Counted from the first letter of the stretch, positions 45,034 to 55,354 are shown. The stretch is DNA of 64,000 bases from Capra hircus (GCF_001704415.2 NC_030814.1:75509121-75573120); one strand, 5' to 3'. Notes: a model not told the origin generated them from the sequence alone. Translations and numbers: made by a program.

Positions 45034-45365
45034 GTGCTATGCTTTGTTACTCAGTTGTGTCTGACTCTTTGCAACCCCATGGACTGTAGCCCACCAGGCT
45101 CCTCTGTCCATGGCATTTCTCTAGGCAAGAATACTGGGGTGGGTTGCAGTGCCCTTCTCCAGAAGATCTTCCAAACCCAGGGATTGAATCTAGGTCTCCC
45201 ACATTGCAGGCAGATTCTTTACTCTCTGAGCCACCAGGGAAGTCCAAGAATACTGGAGTGGGTAGATTATCCCTTCTCCATGGGATTTTCCTGACTCAGG
45301 AATTGAACTGGGGTCTCCTACATTGCAGGCAAATTCTTTACCAGCTGAGCTACCAGGGTAACCCA
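45034..45365 (-). mobile_element. Tandem (dimeric) Bov-tA SINE in Tigger
   Basis: The same antisense dimer layout as at 36351-36658: one full unit, then a partial unit restarting at CAAGAATACTGGAGTGGGTA (about 45246). The flanks TTAATCGGCTAT (45022-45033) and TTAATTGGCTAT (45366-45377) are a 12-bp target duplication with one mismatch, so the dimer inserted as a single unit. Confidence 0.94.
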
Positions 45366-45377
45366 TTAATTGGCTAT

Positions 45378-46104
45378 ACTTCAAAATAAAATAAAAAGTT
45401 AAAAAAGAAAGAAAATCATTGAGGCAAAAGAATATCTGCCTGAACAGGTTTTTAATGCAGATGAAAGTATTCTATTCTGGAAAAAATGTCACAAAGGACA
45501 TTTACTAGTAAGGAAGAAAAGCGAGTACCAGTATTTAAGACAGGAAGGGATACACTCACTCTACTGTTTCGTGTAAACATAGTCAGGACTGCCCATATCT
45601 ATAAAGCTGCTAAGTCCCAAGCCTTGAAGGGAAAAGGTAAACACCAGCTGCCATCCTTTTGGTTGTATAGCAAGAAGGCCTGGACAATGAGAACCACTTT
45701 TCCAGACTGGTTCCATCTATGCTTTGTCCCTGAACTTGGGAAGTACTGTGCTAGTAAGGGACTGCTTTTAAAAATTCTTTTGAGATTGGACAATGCCTCT
45801 GACCACCCAGAAGCCCAAGAGTTCAGCACCAAAAATGTTGAAGTGGTCTAGTGAGTGTCGCTTAGTTGTGTCCGACTCTTTGTGACCCCATGAACTGTAG
45901 CCCACCAAGCTCCTCCATCCATGGGATTTTCCAGGCAAGAATACTGGAGTGGGTTACCATTTCCTTCCCCAGGAGAGTTTCCCGACCCAGGGATTGAACC
46001 AAGATCTCCCACATTGTAGGCAGACGCTTTACCGTCTGAGCCACCAGGGAAGTCCGTTGAAGTGGTCTACTTGCCTCTAGATCAGGGAGTCATAAAGAGT
46101 TTTA
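45378..46104 (+). pseudogene. Tigger DDE/D transposase core
   Basis: The best-preserved part of the transposase. The first catalytic Asp is readable in NADESILFWKK (codon 45460-45462), the second in LLRLDNAS (codon 45789-45791) and the third in PLDQGVI (codon 46080-46082). Nine codons are missing just before the third Asp compared with the family. A frameshift precedes 45486, and a Bov-tA at 45851-46055 splits the codons between VEVV and YLP. The open stretch 45486-45851 (121 residues) is only a piece of this. Live proteins of this family cut and paste the transposon; this copy cannot. Confidence 0.88.
45851..46055 (-). mobile_element. Bov-tA SINE in Tigger
   Basis: An antisense Bov-tA with a perfect 14-bp target duplication GTTGAAGTGGTCTA at 45837-45850 and 46056-46069. 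The word encodes VEVV of the transposase, so the insertion clearly postdates Tigger. Confidence 0.97.
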
Positions 46105-46318
46105 AGGCTCATTGGTGGCTCATATGGTAAAGAATTGCCCTGCAATGTGAGAGACCTGGGTTTGATCCCTGGGTTGGGAAGATCCCCTGGAGGAGGGCAT
46201 GGCCACCCACTTCAGTGTTCTTGCCTGAAGAATCCTCATGGATGGAGGAGCCTGGCGAGCTACAGTCCATGCGGTCATAAAGAGTCAGGCACAATTGAGC
46301 GGCTAAGCAGAGCATGCA
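46105..46318 (+). mobile_element. Bov-tA SINE in Tigger
   Basis: A sense Bov-tA starting near GGCTCATTGGTGGCTCATATGG and ending in GAGCATGCACAG. It interrupts the transposase reading between FKAH and YSMERxVN. No confident target duplication, so the borders are uncertain by a few bases. Confidence 0.9.
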
Positions 46319-47053
46319 CAGTATTCTATGGAAAGGACTGTCAATGTTATGGAAGGAAACTCTAACAGAGAAAAGATCATGAAAGTCTGGAAGGATTATA
46401 TCATTAAAGATGTCATTGCTGTTATAGAAAAAGCTATGAAATCATGAAACCCAAACAATAAATACTTGCTGGAGAAAATTTTGTCCAAATATTGGACAGG
46501 ACTCCACAAGATTTACAACAGATCCAGTCAAAGAAATCATGAAATAAATTATAGATATGGCAGGAAAAAAAGGTAAGAAGGGTTGGAAGACACAAATCTT
46601 AGAGAAATTCAAAAGCTAAAAGACATCACATCAGAGGAATTAACAGAAGATGACTTGATAGAGATGAGTGCTTCCAAACCAATGTTGGACAATGAGGAAT
46701 AAGATATAGAAGAAGCAGTCACATAATAAATTGGCATTAAACAATCTTGCAGAAGGCTTCAGATTATTCAAGAGTAACTTTGACTTCTTTTCCCAGATGT
46801 ACCTTCTATGATATGGGCACTGAAACTAAAGCAAATTGTGAAAAAAAGTTTGGTACCATATAGAAACATTTTTACAAAAACGAAAAAGCTAAAGTCAGAC
46901 AAATTATGACGTATTTCCATGAAGTTACACTGAGTGTGCCTGCCTCTCCTGGCTATTAGTAATTAAGTTTTGGAGGAGTAAAAGCTGTATGTGTATTTTT
47001 GAATCCATGAGGGGTTGGTTCCCCTACCCCTCCCATTGTCCAAAGGTTAATTA
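46319..47053 (+). mobile_element. Tigger transposase end and 3' UTR
   Basis: After the SINE the transposase continues (KVWKDYIIKDVIAVIEKAMK at 46381-46440), with a tract of acidic-rich residues around 46600-46700 as in the family's C-terminal part. It ends in the 3' UTR and the terminal inverted repeat. Stops occur at about 46446, 46541 and later. Confidence 0.85.
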
Positions 47054-47055
47054 TA

Positions 47056-47340
47056 CTTTCAGACAAAAACTGAGTCTTCCAATATAGACCCTCCCTACAG
47101 GAAATTCTAAAGGATGTACTACCAGCAGAAAGCAAAAGCTATACTAGTTGGAAGATATGAAATGTAAAATAAAGTAGTACAAGAACATGGCTCATATGTG
47201 GACAAATATAAAACAACAATATATCTAAGTTTAAACCAAAAAACTAAAATACAGTCTAACCATGAAATGTAAGTTAGATGGTAGATAACTAAAATTAAAG
47301 TATCTTCAGGTTCACATATTATTCTGGAGGAGAGTAAAGA
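47056..47340 (+). mobile_element. Old L1 (nest base, part 4)
   Basis: TTTCAGACAAAAACTGAGTC...GGAAATTCTAAAGGATGTACT continues the L1 ORF1-type sequence interrupted by Tigger at 40241. L1 homology continues across the site with one TA, so the empty site can be pictured as ...ATACAGA-TA-CTTTCAG.... Confidence 0.6.
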
Positions 47341-47424
47341 TAGTCACTTTAGATGATGCTAAGCATGCATATTTCATCTATTTACTAAAAAAACACACAC
47401 ACACAAACAGGATGTAAATTCTAG

Positions 47425-47560
47425 TAATAGATGAAGAAGCCCATGTAAAAATTTTACCACTTGCCTGAGGTTGTTTCCATATAGCAGAGCCAAGACTAGA
47501 CTAGACCTCAGATTTCCAGATGCCTAAGATAGTGCTGAGTTAGCGCATTGTGTGTGCTCC
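47425..47560 (-). mobile_element. MIR fragment
   Basis: GATGAAGAAGCCCATG...ACCACTTGCCTGAGGTTG, then AGCAGAGCCAAGACTAGACTAGACCTCAG resembles the antisense MIR. Low certainty. Confidence 0.45.
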
Positions 47561-47734
47561 ATGCCTTCAAACTGGGAGAAAAGTGTGCCTTCAGCAGTGC
47601 TCACAGGGAGATTTTCTGTAAAGTAACGCCAGTAAGATATACGGCAGAGGAAAAGAATGAGGATGGCTAACTGGAGCCCCCAGACGACTACTGTCCATGG
47701 TGATCACACAGAACTGCCCATTAACCTTCCCTTA

Positions 47735-47970
47735 GGGTTTCCCCAGTGGCTTAGCAATAAAGAATCTGCCTGCAATGTAGGAGCTATAGGAGACGCAGGT
47801 TCAATCTCTGGGTCAGGAAAATCCTCTGGAGGAGGGCTTGGCAACCCACTTCCATATTCTTGCCTGGAGAATCCCATAGACAGAGAAGCTTGGAGGGCTG
47901 CAGTCCACAGCGTTGCAAAGAGTTGTACAAGACTGAAGCCACTTAGTATGCATGCATGCATGTAGTTGAT
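47735..47970 (+). mobile_element. Bov-tA SINE
   Basis: A sense Bov-tA (GGGTTTCCCCAGTGGCTTAGCA start) with a (GCAT)n tail at about 47948-47964. Frames on both strands are SINE-derived. Confidence 0.9.
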
Positions 47971-48094
47971 CAGCTAGGGAAATTTTCCTGAAATATTTTC
48001 TCTAATTGTGTTCAGATTCTCCCCAGAATCACTGGGGAGATTGTTCCTTGTCAGGGAACTATCACAAGGTTTCATAAAGGACACCATATAATCC

Positions 48095-48484
48095 GATTAA
48101 GAAAAAAAAGAAAAGTTTTTCTAAGAAAACACCAGATAGATAAGTTTACTGGTGAGTTATTTTTAAAATTACCTTTTCACAAAAGCTCTGCCAAAATAAA
48201 GAAAAAGAGGGGAAAAATTCCCTAACTCATTTAATGAATCTAGAAAAAGCCTTGATAATAAAAGCAAAAAAGGGTTGTACATATAGGAAATGTCAGGCCA
48301 GTTCCATTCATACTTATAGATGACAGGAATCTAAAATAACAATAATTAACAAATTCCATCAAGGTATAAAAAAGATAATGGATAATGATAAATTCGAGCT
48401 TATCACAGAAATGTAGGTTGATTTAATATCAGAAAAACCAATTAATACAATTCATTACATGAACAGAGTAAAGGAAAAACAATC
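48095..48484 (+). mobile_element. Old L1 ORF2 (nest base, part 5)
   Basis: AACACCAGATAGATAAGTTTACTGGTGAGTT (the L1 'ggcccagatggtttcactggtgaattc' area) and then GTAGGTTGATTTAATATCAGAAAAACCAATTAATACAATTCATTACATGAACAGAG (RT region) are readable. Strongly decayed. Cut by an unclassified insert at about 48485. Confidence 0.7.
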
Positions 48485-48865
48485 ATATTGTCACAAGGTA
48501 GGTTCCCCCAAAGCAAACACTGAGACTGAGTTTGGGATATTGAACATTTATTAGGAATCAAGGTCTGTAGAAGGAAGAGAGGAAAGCAGGACTGGGCAGA
48601 GGGGAAAGTTGAACTACAATACAGACCCAACAAAACCTCCGCCAACCAGCAGGGAGCCATCAGAGTTATTCTACATCAGAGGAAGCCCTCACCTTGCTCA
48701 GTTTCTGGAAGCTGGCTGCTCTGGGAAGTCTGTGAGCCTAGGCCAGGAGACTGGAAACAAGCTGGCGGGCAGAAGCATTCTGCTTCCTGCATGCCCTTAC
48801 CCAGAGAGCAAGTCCTACTTGAAGGCGGCGCTGGCAGCAAGCCTCCACATCTCATACACACATCT
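48485..48865. mobile_element. Unclassified ~0.38 kb insert in L1
   Basis: The L1 reading 'aaccacatgatcatctcaatagatgc' is split here: AACAATCATATTG ends at about 48490 and ATCTCAATAGATGAA resumes at about 48864. The insert is GC-richer than its flanks, with TTGAACATTTATTAGGAATCAAGG suggestive of an antisense LTR end. I cannot name it. The open frame 48609-48875 overlaps it and is probably chance. Confidence 0.45.
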
Positions 48866-49545
48866 CAATAGATGAATAAAGAACCTTCGACATAGTTCAG
48901 CATCTCTTTGTCATGAAGAAAATTTCATCAGAGCAAATTGAGGGAAACTTCCTTAATATGATTTTTTAAAGAATCTACAAAAAGCTCACAGAAAACATCA
49001 TCCATCATGGCAAAATTGAAAGCAATTCCATTAATATCGAGAAAAAAAGAAGGATGCTCATATCTTCATGATCATTTTCTTTACCATGATGTGCTGGAGG
49101 TCCCAGTAGGCACATTTTGGTAAGGAAAACAGGTAAGGACTGGAAAAAAAAAAACAATCTGTCATTATTTATAGATAATTTCATTTTCCCTGTACAAAAC
49201 CCAAGAGAATTGGATGAATCATTAGTTTAGCAAAGTAGCTGAACAGAAATCAATATGTACAATTATATTGTTTTACTTTACACCAAAAAAGTTCCATTTA
49301 ACTAATGTTTCTTAAAACATCATTTATAATAGCAACAAAAATACAAGGTACCTAGAAATAAATGTAATAAAAGGTATGGGAGCACCTTATATGTAACACA
49401 ATAAAATTGCATTAACTGAAATAAAGAAGTTCAAAATCAATAAAAAAAATATTATGTTCATAGATATGAAGACTTAAAACCACAAAAAGGTAAATTTTCT
49501 CAAATCGATCTGAGATAAATTAATTCTAATAAAAATCCAGGCTTT
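48866..49545 (+). mobile_element. Old L1 ORF2 (nest base, part 6)
   Basis: ATCTCAATAGATGAATAAAGAACC, then 'aaatttcatcagagcaa...aagaatctacaaaaagctcac' and 'atagcaacaaaaatacaaggtacctagaaataaatg' follow the L1 RT and post-RT order. Not coding. Confidence 0.75.
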
Positions 49546-49876
49546 GGGGCTTCCCTGGTGGCTGGATGGTAAAGAATCTGGCTGCCCAAGTAGGAGACAC
49601 GGGTTCAATCCTGATCTGGAAAGATCCTACAGGCTGCAGAGCAGCTAAGCCTGTGCACCATGACTCCTGAGCCTATGCTCCAGAGCCTGGGAACCGCAAC
49701 TACTGAGCCTGTGTGCCGCAGCTACCGAGATCTGTTCACCATAGGGCCCATGCTCTGCAACGAGAAGCCTGGGCACCACAGCTAGAGAGTAGCTCTTACT
49801 CTGCACAACTAGAGAAAAGCCCATGCAGCAACAAAGACCCAGCACAGTCAAAAGTAAATAAAATTAGTTTTTTAAT
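49546..49876 (+). mobile_element. CHR-type long tRNA-Glu SINE
   Basis: GGGGCTTCCCTGGTGGCTGG start, then repeated 'gagcctgtgc...gcaact' modules and a CAACAAAGACCCAGCACAGTC end with an AAATAAAATT tail. The flanks CCAGGCTTT (49537-49545) and TCAGACTTT (49877-49885) match at 7 of 9 bases, a decayed target duplication. The L1 reading continues across it. Confidence 0.88.
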
Positions 49877-49937
49877 TCAGACTTTTCACAAAGCTTTATA
49901 AACTGGTTCTAAAATTTATAAAAAAGAAGAAAAAATC
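49877..49937 (+). mobile_element. Old L1 ORF2 (nest base, part 7)
   Basis: ACTTTTCACAAAGC...TAAAATTTATAAAAAAGAAG is the L1 segment 'gcatttttcacagaa...taaaatttatatggaa', continuing from 49545. Confidence 0.65.
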
Positions 49938-50221
49938 ACAAAAACAGATTTATAGACATAGAAAGAGAACTTATGGTTACCAAAGGGGAAAAGCTGAGGG
50001 AGAGATAAATTATGAGTTTGGGACTAACAAATTACCATATATAAACTGCTGTATACAAGGTCCTACTGCACAGCACAGGGAACTATATTCAATATCATGT
50101 AATAACCTATAAAGGAAAAGAATCTGAGAAAGAATATATATATATGATATATATATAACTGAATCACTTTGCTGTACATCTGAAACTAATAAAATATTGT
50201 AAATCAACAATAATTTTAAAA
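49938..50221 (+). mobile_element. Cetartiodactyl L1 3' end
   Basis: TATAGACATAGAAAGAGAACTTATGGTTACCAAAGGGG, then CAAGGTCCTACTGCACAGCACAGGGAACTATATTCAATATC and a (TA)n stretch, ending CTGAAACTAATAAAATATTGTAAATCAAC. This is a 3' UTR-only, strongly 5'-truncated L1 nested in the older L1. Confidence 0.88.
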
Positions 50222-51350
50222 GTAGCCAAGATGCTCCTGAAGAAGAAGAATGTAGATATAGAGGGAAACCCCAACAGATATCAATATGTATTATAGAAAG
50301 GAAAATATGATCTTGAGAGTAGAGGATTCCTTTAAAGAGACACATACGCAATAATAAGTTATAAACAAAAAGATTAATGTAGTCAACTAAATTAAAACTG
50401 AGCACTTCTGTTGGTGGAAGGATGCCATTAAAAAAAATAAGAAGAATAAAAGTTCAAACTAAAAACTGAAAGAAAATTTGTAACACGTAGGAATGACTAA
50501 GGATTCATATTCAAAACCTATAAAGAAGTACTAATAAACTAGAAAAATACCCAAAAAAAGCAAAAACTAGTGAAAGGAACAGTCACTTTCCTGCTCCTTT
50601 ATTGTTTCCTTAGAAGGAAACACAAGCATCTAAGATGATCAATCTGAATTGCATTACATGCAAATTAGAATCACGAAAAGATACTATTACAACCATCAGG
50701 TTGGCAAAAAGTTAAAAAATCTAAAAATGACAACATTTAGCAAAGATTTAAAGCAACAGAAATGTATACATTGCTGGTGCAGGAGTGTAACTTTGGGCAA
50801 TTGCTTTGGGAAACAATTTGGCTTTGTTGCACATGTGTGGATGATCTATATGCACATCTTACAGTTCACTCCTAGCTACAATGAGAGCACAGGAGTTCAT
50901 AACGACAGCTTTTGTAACAGAGAAAAACAGAAACGGTCCTGCTATTCATACCAGTAGTTGGAAGATACATTGTAGAATTGATAATCAATGAAATATTACA
51001 CAGAAATAGAAAATAATTAAATACACATAGCCCCATCAACATGGATAAATCTCAAACTACAAAATTCAGCAAAACTGTTAGTCAAGAGAACCACATACAG
51101 TACAATTCCTTATATGTAAAATCCAAAACCTGCAACATTAAACAAATTTTTACTTTTTCAAATAAAGGAAAAGAATAACAAACATAAAATTAAGCATATT
51201 TGTTTCCTCTAAAAGGCCAGGGAAAGGCAGATGGGTTCTTAGTGGACACAAAAGGACCTTCAAAAGTACTGAAACATTCCATATATTAAACTGAATAGGA
51301 CTCATATTTGTGTTTTAGTGTTAATTTAATATCTTCACATACATTGTAGT
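50222..51350 (+). mobile_element. Old L1 ORF2 C-terminus and 3' UTR (nest base, part 8)
   Basis: GTAGCCAAGATGCTCCTGAAGAAGAAGAATG resumes L1 ('agccaaagcaatcttgagaaagaagaac'). From 50650 the ORF2 C-terminal block (ATGCAAATTAGAATCACGAAAAGATACTA...GGTGCAGGAGTG) is readable. It fades into a 3' UTR by about 51300. Confidence 0.78.
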
Positions 51351-53098
51351 CTTTCTTTGTACCAATTCAGTATTTAATAAAATATTGATATGAACTAGTA
51401 ACACTTTACTATCTACATGCAGAGACACTGTGATATTCTCTGATGATGTTATAACTTTGTAATATGTTAACTCTAAATCATATGTAAAAATTATAAATAT
51501 ATAAAAACACATATCTGATGTTAGATGCATAACAGTAGTGTGTTCCATCACCTGTTATGCTTGGACCATGAGCCAGGAGAGTTTTGATTAGGAAATAGAA
51601 TTAAATCATTAAAAGCACAGAGACCCAGACATTGGAGAACTGAAGAAATGTGAGCACAAATTACCAGAGAGAAGTGTGCTGAGTTCTGGAACAGAGACTG
51701 CATTCTGGAGGGAGAAGAGAGCTGACTAGGATGAAAAGCTCTAGCCATACAGGCAATGTCAAGTTCAGCCAGCAGCCAGGTTTGAGCCTGGAAAACTTTC
51801 AGGAGTGACCCTGCAGACAGAGGGATCTGGGCAGACCAGGAATGAAACAGGAAAGAGAAAGAAAAAAGGAAAAGTAGGCTACACACAGAGGCAGGGAAGA
51901 GAAAAGCATAAACTGGAAAGGTCAGAATACTGTACAGAGCAATTATAGATTAGTTATCAGCTGCACTTTTCTTTTTTTCTGACTCATAGCTATTTTAACT
52001 ATTAGAGCTTCATTAATTTATTTTTCTTGCTGCATTTTAAATCAACAATTATTGTGTAGCTACATGAGAAGGAAAAACAGAAAACTTTACTAAGGGCATT
52101 TCTTGGGCTATAGTCTGAAGAAAAGCGAAATCCAGAGGCAGCATACCAGTGACCTTGGCCCCCAGATGTGTTTTTGTTGGCCTGTCCCCAAGTGTTGCTG
52201 CTGTTGTTGTTAAGCTGAATTACTTACCAAGATTTACAACCCATATTTCCGATTCAAGTTGAAATCAGAAGATTCAATAACACAGGGCCTGGAGAGGACA
52301 TCTTCTGGAACAGAGTGGCCCCTGCCTGCTTTGAGAGTGGCAGCATTCTGCAGTTCACAGAGCCCTCCAACTAAGACCTCACTTATGTGTGTTATCTGCT
52401 GTTTCCTGTAAGTATCTGACTTTGGTGACCTTGTTTGTACCTTTAGGAGGACAACAGAAATAACCACAAGTTTCAAAAATGAATTTTCCAAACTGGGTGC
52501 TTGAGGGAGCAGCCTTTCACTCTAAAAATGGAAGAAGTAGGAACAGGCTCTATTGAAATTCCCCAGCTTATCTTATGGTTTTAATTTTATGTGCATACAT
52601 TTATCATTTCCAGCCCAATGAGAACAATAAAACAAGATTCCGTGATTACATAACAGTTTCATTTTGAGAAGTTCAATGACCTTTTTAAATGTTTCATTTT
52701 TCTTGTTATTATTTTTATTGACCTTGCTAACATCTGACCTGAACAGCTGCTCTTTGGGGAGCTGTCTTGAGTGACCACAAGCTTGTGACCAGACACAAGG
52801 AAACATGAGGCTACAGTTCAGTGCAGCTGTGGTCAACTTGGAAACAAAAGGCACTGCAAGTCCAGGCTAACAGGCAGTCACAAAGATCAAGAGTTTCTGG
52901 GGTTACCTCGTGGGGTGGATCAGGGATCTGGGAAGAACTGTGATACCAACCACAGCTGCAAATGAAAGCAGAACTGCAGAAAGAATGCCCAGTAGCCTTT
53001 GGGTCTTTCAGGATACACAAACACACCCAGCACCCGCTGTCCCTGGAACAGGAGGTAAGCTAGCCCCAAGAGAGGACCAAATTATATAAACCCACCTG
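51351..53098. other. No gene or repeat recognised
   Basis: 1.75 kb without identifiable gene or transposon. Frames up to 112 residues (51548-51886, minus) show no motif. Confidence 0.4.
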
Positions 53099-53106
53099 AC
53101 AAAATA

Positions 53107-53314
53107 TTGGGCTTCCCAGGTGGCTCAGTGGTAAAGAATCTGTCTACGAAGCAAGAGATGTGAGTCCTATCCCCGGGTCAGGAAGATCCCCTGGGGGAGA
53201 AAATGGCAACCCACTCCAATATTCTTGCCTGGAAAATCCTATGGACAGAGGAGCCTGACAGGTTCTGAAGGGTGGTAAAGAGCTGGAAGCAACTTAGTGA
53301 TTAAACAACAACAA
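53107..53314 (+). mobile_element. Bov-tA SINE with TSD
   Basis: A sense Bov-tA with an (AAC)n tail. ACAAAATA occurs at 53099-53106 and 53315-53322, a perfect 8-bp target duplication. Confidence 0.94.
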
Positions 53315-53336
53315 ACAAAATACCAGGGCTGAGAAG

Positions 53337-53990
53337 TTCAGTTCTGTTCAGTCGCTCAGTCGTGTCTGACTCTTTGCTATCCTACGGACTTCAGCACACC
53401 AGGCTTCCCTGTCCATCACCAACTCCCGGAGCTTACTCAAACTGATGTCCATTGAGTCGGTGACGCCATCCAACCATCTCATCCTCTGTCATCCCCTTCT
53501 CCTCCGGCCCTCAATCTTTCCCAGCATCAGGGTCTTTTCCAACGAGTCAATCTGCATCATGTGGCCAAAGTATTGGAGCTTCAGCTTCAGCTTTAGTTCT
53601 TTCAATGAATATTCAGGACTGATTTATTTTAGGATGGACTGGTTTGATCTCCTTGCAGTCCAAGGGACTCTCAAGAGTCTTCCCCAAAACCACAGTGCAA
53701 AAGCATCAATCCTTCGGCACTCAGCCTTCTTTATGGTCCAATTGCACACCCATCCACGAATACTGGAAAAACCATAGCTCTGACTATACACACTTTGTTG
53801 GCAAAGTAACGTCTCTGCTTTTATTATGCTGTCTAGGTTGGTCATAGCTTTTCTTGCAAGGAGCAAGTGTCTTTTAATTTCATGGCTGCAGTCACTACCT
53901 GAAGTGATTTTGGAGCCCAAGAAAATCAAGTCTGTCACTGTTTCCATTGTTTCCCCATCTATTTGCCATGAAGTGATGGGACCGGATGTG
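53337..53990 (-). mobile_element. BovB LINE, 5'-truncated
   Basis: An antisense BovB 3' part starting with the inverted tail TTCAGTTCTGTTCAGTCGCTC. It stops at the 'GATGGGACCGGATG' point of the ORF, before the YADD region, so it is shorter than the copies at 3.3 and 7.5 kb. A frame of 133 residues on the minus strand (53624-54025) is mostly this element. Confidence 0.92.
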
Positions 53991-54504
53991 ATCAGGCCTT
54001 GTTGATGATACCTCCCTGTGGACATGGTATCTCAATACAAACCATACTTCTGAGGTGAACCATAAACCCAATAAGGTAGTCTTGATTTACTAGTTTCATT
54101 TCAATACAAATCTCCCCCTTTCTAGGAGGTGCCCAATTTTTTCCACTGGGGCCCAAACCCACTTTAAGTGGCACTGCAGAGTAATGACAGAACACAGAGA
54201 ACAAGCAGACCACCTTCTCCCGTAAAATAAATTTTTCATGGTTCTATACTAAGCACTTATAGAAATTCTAAAAATTTCAATTGTCACTTATTATACCAAT
54301 GCAAGAAAGTATGTGGAACATCTTAGCCTAAAGAAACAACAGGTTCAAAAGTGGTATCCTTCCTTTCCCTGCTTTCTTTCAGAAGTTGAAAGCAGAACAC
54401 AGAGTTAGTGGAATATACAAACTGGTCAACTCAGCAACAGCATAACTGTATGATTATTTTCAAGAGGAGAAAGAAATATTAAAAATCAGAAGACTCGATC
54501 TATA
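53991..54504. other. No gene recognised
   Basis: No gene or identifiable repeat. Confidence 0.4.
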
Positions 54505-54690
54505 ATCTTAATCCATAATCTAGATCCAGTTCTGCCATTTACTAGCCAAGCAATCTTGGGCAAGTCACTTCACCTCTCTAGACCTGTTTAATCACCTGTA
54601 AAATGAGAATAAGAAAAACTGAGCCATATAACTACCAGGGTTGATGGAGGATTCAGTAAAATAAAGGATGAGAATACATTTCGGTAGGAT
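54505..54690 (+). mobile_element. MIR SINE
   Basis: A well-preserved sense MIR: GATCCAGTTCTGCCATTTACTAGCCAAGCAATCTTGGGCAAGTCACTTCACCTCTCTAG, then TGTAAAATGAGAATAAG and a GGATTCAGTAAAATAAAGG region. Confidence 0.92.
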
Positions 54691-54855
54691 GTAAAAATGC
54701 TTTATTCTTATAGAAGTATGTTAGTAAACCATTTTATTTGCTGCCTTGCATTCAAGCCAGGTTCACTTCCGTTGCTTGTTGGGAAAGCATATAACAGGTA
54801 TGGAAAAACCCAATCCTATCAATTATTCCAGGGAATGATTCAGTCATAACACAAG

Positions 54856-55354
54856 TGTAATGGTTAATTTTATGTGCTAACCTCACTGGCCATGCAGTGC
54901 CCAGATTAAACATTATTTCTGGGTGTGTCTATGAGAATGATTCCTGGTGAGAATGATTCCTTTTGACTTTGTGGACTCGGTAAAGTAGATGGCTCTCTCC
55001 AGTGTGATGGGGCAACATCCAATCCACTGAGGGCCTCAACAGAACAAAAAGCAGAAGAAGGAGGAATTTATTTCTTTTTTTCCTGTCTCACTGCTTAAAC
55101 TGGGACGTCTCATCTTTTCCTGCCCCACACTGGGATTTACACCATTGGCTCCCCTGGTTCTCAGGCCTTCAAAACTCAGACTGACTTATACCACCAGCTT
55201 TCATAGGTCTCCCCTTAGCAGAGGGAAGATCATGGGAATTCTCACCCCCATTAATCACATGAACCAACTCTTTATTTTAAAAAACCTCTATCTACATGCA
55301 CACATGTGTGTGTGTATTTATTACTAGCTGTTTTCTCTGGAGAACTCTAATACA
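54856..55354 (+). mobile_element. MLT2-type (ERVL) solo LTR
   Basis: It starts TGTAATGGTTAATTTTATGTG and ends GGAGAACTCTAATACA, the MLT2B-like boundaries. The internal words TTACACCATTGGCTCCCCTGGTTCTCAGGCCTTC and GAATAGAACAAAAAGC-like segments are present. Flanking ACAAG (54851-54855) and ATAAG (55355-55359) match at 4 of 5, consistent with an aged 5-bp target duplication. No internal retroviral region, so a solo LTR. Confidence 0.88.

Larger units (their letters stand above)
40244..47053 (+). mobile_element. Tigger (pogo-type) DNA transposon carrying five insertions
   Basis: The 5' terminal inverted repeat TAGTTGACTCTTGAACAAC (40244-40262) and the 3' one ATTGTCCAAAGGTTAATTA (47035-47053) match by reverse complement at 13 of 19 positions and follow the Tigger2-type ends. 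TA dinucleotides flank both, at 40242-40243 and 47054-47055, as expected for Tc1/mariner-superfamily insertion. The total span is 6.8 kb, but removing a Bov-tA (40456-40664), a BovB (40716-44139), a Bov-tA dimer (45034-45365) and two Bov-tA (45851-46055, 46105-46318) leaves about 2.4 kb, close to the ~2.7 kb family length. The transposase frame is broken, so the element is long dead. Confidence 0.93.

Noticed and set aside
50130..50160. (TA)n stretch as an origin or regulatory site
   Set aside because: It is part of the normal L1 3' UTR of this family.
52193..52215. Another micro-insertion of a SINE tail (TTGCTGCTGTTGTTGTTAAG)
   Set aside because: Resembles the Bov tail only through a degenerate GTT/GCT run; the following bases do not match a Bov element and no flanking duplication is visible.
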